The position numbers and the translations under genes are program-made. Source: an uncultured Acetatifactor sp. (GTDB taxonomy: Bacteria; Bacillota; Clostridia; Lachnospirales; Lachnospiraceae). Taken from it: 8,485 bases of DNA. This document shows positions 7,047 through 8,485 of this stretch, in pieces; position 1 is the stretch's first letter, and each line of letters opens with the position of its first letter. The notes beneath the pieces were generated by a model, which was given only the letters and a program-made list of their open reading frames with translations, searched no databases and had not been told where the DNA came from. The stretch is taken from the NCBI GenBank assembly GCA_934394515.1, contig CAKRRU010000109.1:1-8485 (forward strand), given 5' to 3'.

Positions 7047-8411
7047 ATGATCAACTTATATGAAGTAACAGAAACTAACAAAATGATCGAAGAAGAGAAC
7101 CTGGATGTGCGAACCATTACTCTGGGAATCAGTCTGTTAGACTGTATCGATTCTGATCTGGACAGATTAAATGAGAAGATTTACAACAAAATTTATAATG
7201 CTGCCAAAGACCTGGTGAAAACCGGTGAGGAGATCTCCAGGGAATTTGGTATTCCTATTGTAAATAAGAGAATTTCCGTGACTCCCATTGCTTTGGTCGG
7301 CGGTGCGGCATGTCATACCATCGAAGATTTTGCCAGCATTGCCAAGACACTGGATAAGGTGGCACATGAGGTGGGTGTGAATTTCCTGGGCGGTTATTCC
7401 GCACTGGTAAGTAAAGGAATGACTCCGGCAGACGAACTGTTGATCCGCTCGATTCCTTTGGCACTGTCTACTACAGAGCGTGTATGCAGTTCCGTGAATC
7501 TGGGATCTACCAAGACCGGTATCAACATGGATGCGGTAAAGCTGATGGGAGAGATGGTCAAAGAGACTGCCGAGTATACTAAGGAAGACGATTCCCTGGG
7601 ATGTGCGAAACTGGTGGTATTCTGTAATGCACCGGATGACAATCCTTTCATGGCAGGTGCGTTCCACGGTGTGACCGAGGCTGACAAGATCATCAATGTC
7701 GGTGTCAGCGGCCCCGGTGTAGTGAAGACTGCACTGGAAAAAGTCCGCGGAGAGAATTTTGAAGTACTCTGCGAGACCATCAAGAAGACTGCTTTTAAAG
7801 TAACCCGTGTGGGACAGCTGGTAGCGCAGGAAGCTTCCAGGATGTTAAATGTTCCTTTTGGCATTGTAGATCTGTCTCTGGCACCGACTCCTGCTATCGG
7901 TGACAGTGTGGCGGATATCCTCTGTGAGATCGGTCTGGAACATGCCGGAGCTCCCGGAACCACAGCAGCGCTTGCACTGTTGAATGATCAGGTGAAAAAG
8001 GGCGGTGTCATGGCATCCTCTTATGTCGGTGGTCTGAGCGGTGCATTCATTCCGGTCAGTGAAGATCAGGGGATGATCGATGCAGTCAATGCCGGAGCCC
8101 TCACGATTGAGAAACTGGAAGCCATGACCTGTGTCTGCTCTGTAGGTCTGGATATGATCGCTATTCCCGGAGATACCAAGGCTACTACCATTTCCGGAAT
8201 CATTGCGGATGAAATGGCCATCGGTATGGTGAACCAGAAGACCACCGCAGTCCGCGTAATTCCGGTCATCGGAAAAGGTGTGGGAGAGACTGTGGAGTTT
8301 GGCGGTCTGTTAGGCTATGCACCCATTATGCCGGTGAACCGGTTCTCCTGTGATGCTTTCGTTAACCGTGGCGGACGCATCCCGGCACCAATCCATAGCT
8401 TCAAGAACTAA
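7047..8411 (+). CDS. PFL family protein, UPF0210/DUF711 (function unknown)
   Basis: A 454-residue cytoplasmic protein of the UPF0210/DUF711 family, full length. Conserved stretches visible along it are [15 protein letters not shown] (19-33), [12 protein letters not shown] (79-90), [11 protein letters not shown] (115-125), [16 protein letters not shown] (148-163), [19 protein letters not shown] (206-224), [19 protein letters not shown] (274-292), [12 protein letters not shown] (301-312), [16 protein letters not shown] (362-377) and the family ending [15 protein letters not shown] (440-454). Members are called 'PFL family' for a pyruvate formate-lyase-like fold. I find no glycyl-radical motif (RVxG[FWY]) at the C-terminus and no activase gene nearby, so a radical formate-lyase activity should not be assumed. 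Several cysteines (C33, C89, C147, C362, C364) fall in conserved segments and may matter for function. It is the second gene of a probable operon with the ACT protein. Family assignment is firm; the reaction is unknown. Confidence 0.93.
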   Translation: MINLYEVTETNKMIEEENLDVRTITLGISLLDCIDSDLDRLNEKIYNKIYNAAKDLVKTGEEISREFGIPIVNKRISVTPIALVGGAACHTIEDFASIAKTLDKVAHEVGVNFLGGYSALVSKGMTPADELLIRSIPLALSTTERVCSSVNLGSTKTGINMDAVKLMGEMVKETAEYTKEDDSLGCAKLVVFCNAPDDNPFMAGAFHGVTEADKIINVGVSGPGVVKTALEKVRGENFEVLCETIKKTAFKVTRVGQLVAQEASRMLNVPFGIVDLSLAPTPAIGDSVADILCEIGLEHAGAPGTTAALALLNDQVKKGGVMASSYVGGLSGAFIPVSEDQGMIDAVNAGALTIEKLEAMTCVCSVGLDMIAIPGDTKATTISGIIADEMAIGMVNQKTTAVRVIPVIGKGVGETVEFGGLLGYAPIMPVNRFSCDAFVNRGGRIPAPIHSFKN

Positions 8412-8418
8412 ATTGAAA

Positions 8419-8442
8419 GTTAGTCAATGATCATTGGCTAAC
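8419..8442 (+). repeat. 24-base palindrome after the UPF0210 gene (hairpin in RNA)
   Basis: Starting 7 bases after the UPF0210 stop, arms GTTAGTCAATG and CATTGGCTAAC can form a stem of 10 Watson-Crick pairs and one U-G wobble, leaving only 2 bases at the tip (less if a realistic loop of GAUC is allowed). No T-run follows, so it is not a standard intrinsic terminator. It may be a transcript-end stabilising hairpin, part of a larger structured leader for the next gene, or a protein site in DNA. The following bases add a short CCGG/CCGG stem (8442-8445 with 8454-8457). Confidence 0.6.
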
Positions 8443-8485
8443 CGGACGAACTCCCGGAACGAACAGAAGGGCTCTCTTTCAGTTG
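8443..8485 (+). other. Non-coding tail to the window end, partial
   Basis: No start codon with a ribosome binding site and no open frame is visible here. It contains the direct repeat ACGAAC at 8446-8451 and 8459-8464, and CTTTCAGTT (8476-8484), which can pair with AATTGAAAG at 8411-8419. It could be the leader of a downstream gene lying outside the window. Confidence 0.35.

Noticed and set aside
7047..8411. Pyruvate formate-lyase activity for the 'PFL family' protein
   Set aside because: No glycyl-radical motif and no activating enzyme in the window; the name reflects fold similarity only.
8419..8442. The palindrome read as a rho-independent terminator
   Set aside because: It is not followed by a run of T; the next bases are CGGACGAACTCCCGG.

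Overview
The window is a compact, plus-strand-only stretch of chromosome from what looks like an anaerobic Firmicute, most likely a Lachnospiraceae-type clostridium. This rests on the gene set, on Shine-Dalgarno sites of the GGAGG type, on a PolA with a degenerate proofreading domain as in Bacillus/Clostridia, and on the PolA-CoaE-YycJ-UPF0237-UPF0210 protein types. The taxonomic call is inference from protein character, not from a search. I see no rRNA, tRNA, CRISPR array, insertion sequence or phage gene.

Layout: (1) 2-187, the last 61 codons of an unrecognised protein ending in a membrane helix. (2) 260-5706, a tightly packed block: polA (DNA polymerase I), coaE (dephospho-CoA kinase, its ATG directly abutting the polA stop) and a 711-residue FtsA-like actin-fold ATPase whose start overlaps the end of coaE by 13 bases. 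(3) 5764-6564, a YycJ/WalJ-type metallo-beta-lactamase-fold nuclease, 57 bases further on and probably in the same transcript. (4) 6565-6722, the largest non-coding gap, AT-rich, with candidate promoter elements and a short inverted repeat. (5) 6723-8411, a second probable operon with a UPF0237 ACT-domain protein and a UPF0210/DUF711 'PFL family' protein. (6) 8412-8485, a non-coding tail with a 24-base palindrome and a possible enclosing stem, cut by the window end.

How the genes relate: PolA (gap filling, RNA primer removal) and the YycJ-type nuclease (linked to mismatch repair in Bacillus) both act in DNA maintenance, and CoaE makes the last step of coenzyme A synthesis. The FtsA-like protein between them has no known role I can name. 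Its N-terminal half is a recognisable FtsA/PilM-type actin fold. Its C-terminal half is unlike ordinary FtsA and contains repeated modules that look beta-grasp-like to me. The ACT/UPF0210 pair is a widely conserved two-gene unit without an established function; the ACT partner suggests sensing of a small ligand such as an amino acid. Most of the window is housekeeping sequence. The best leads are the FtsA-like protein's tail, the ACT/UPF0210 pair and the structured 3' tail.
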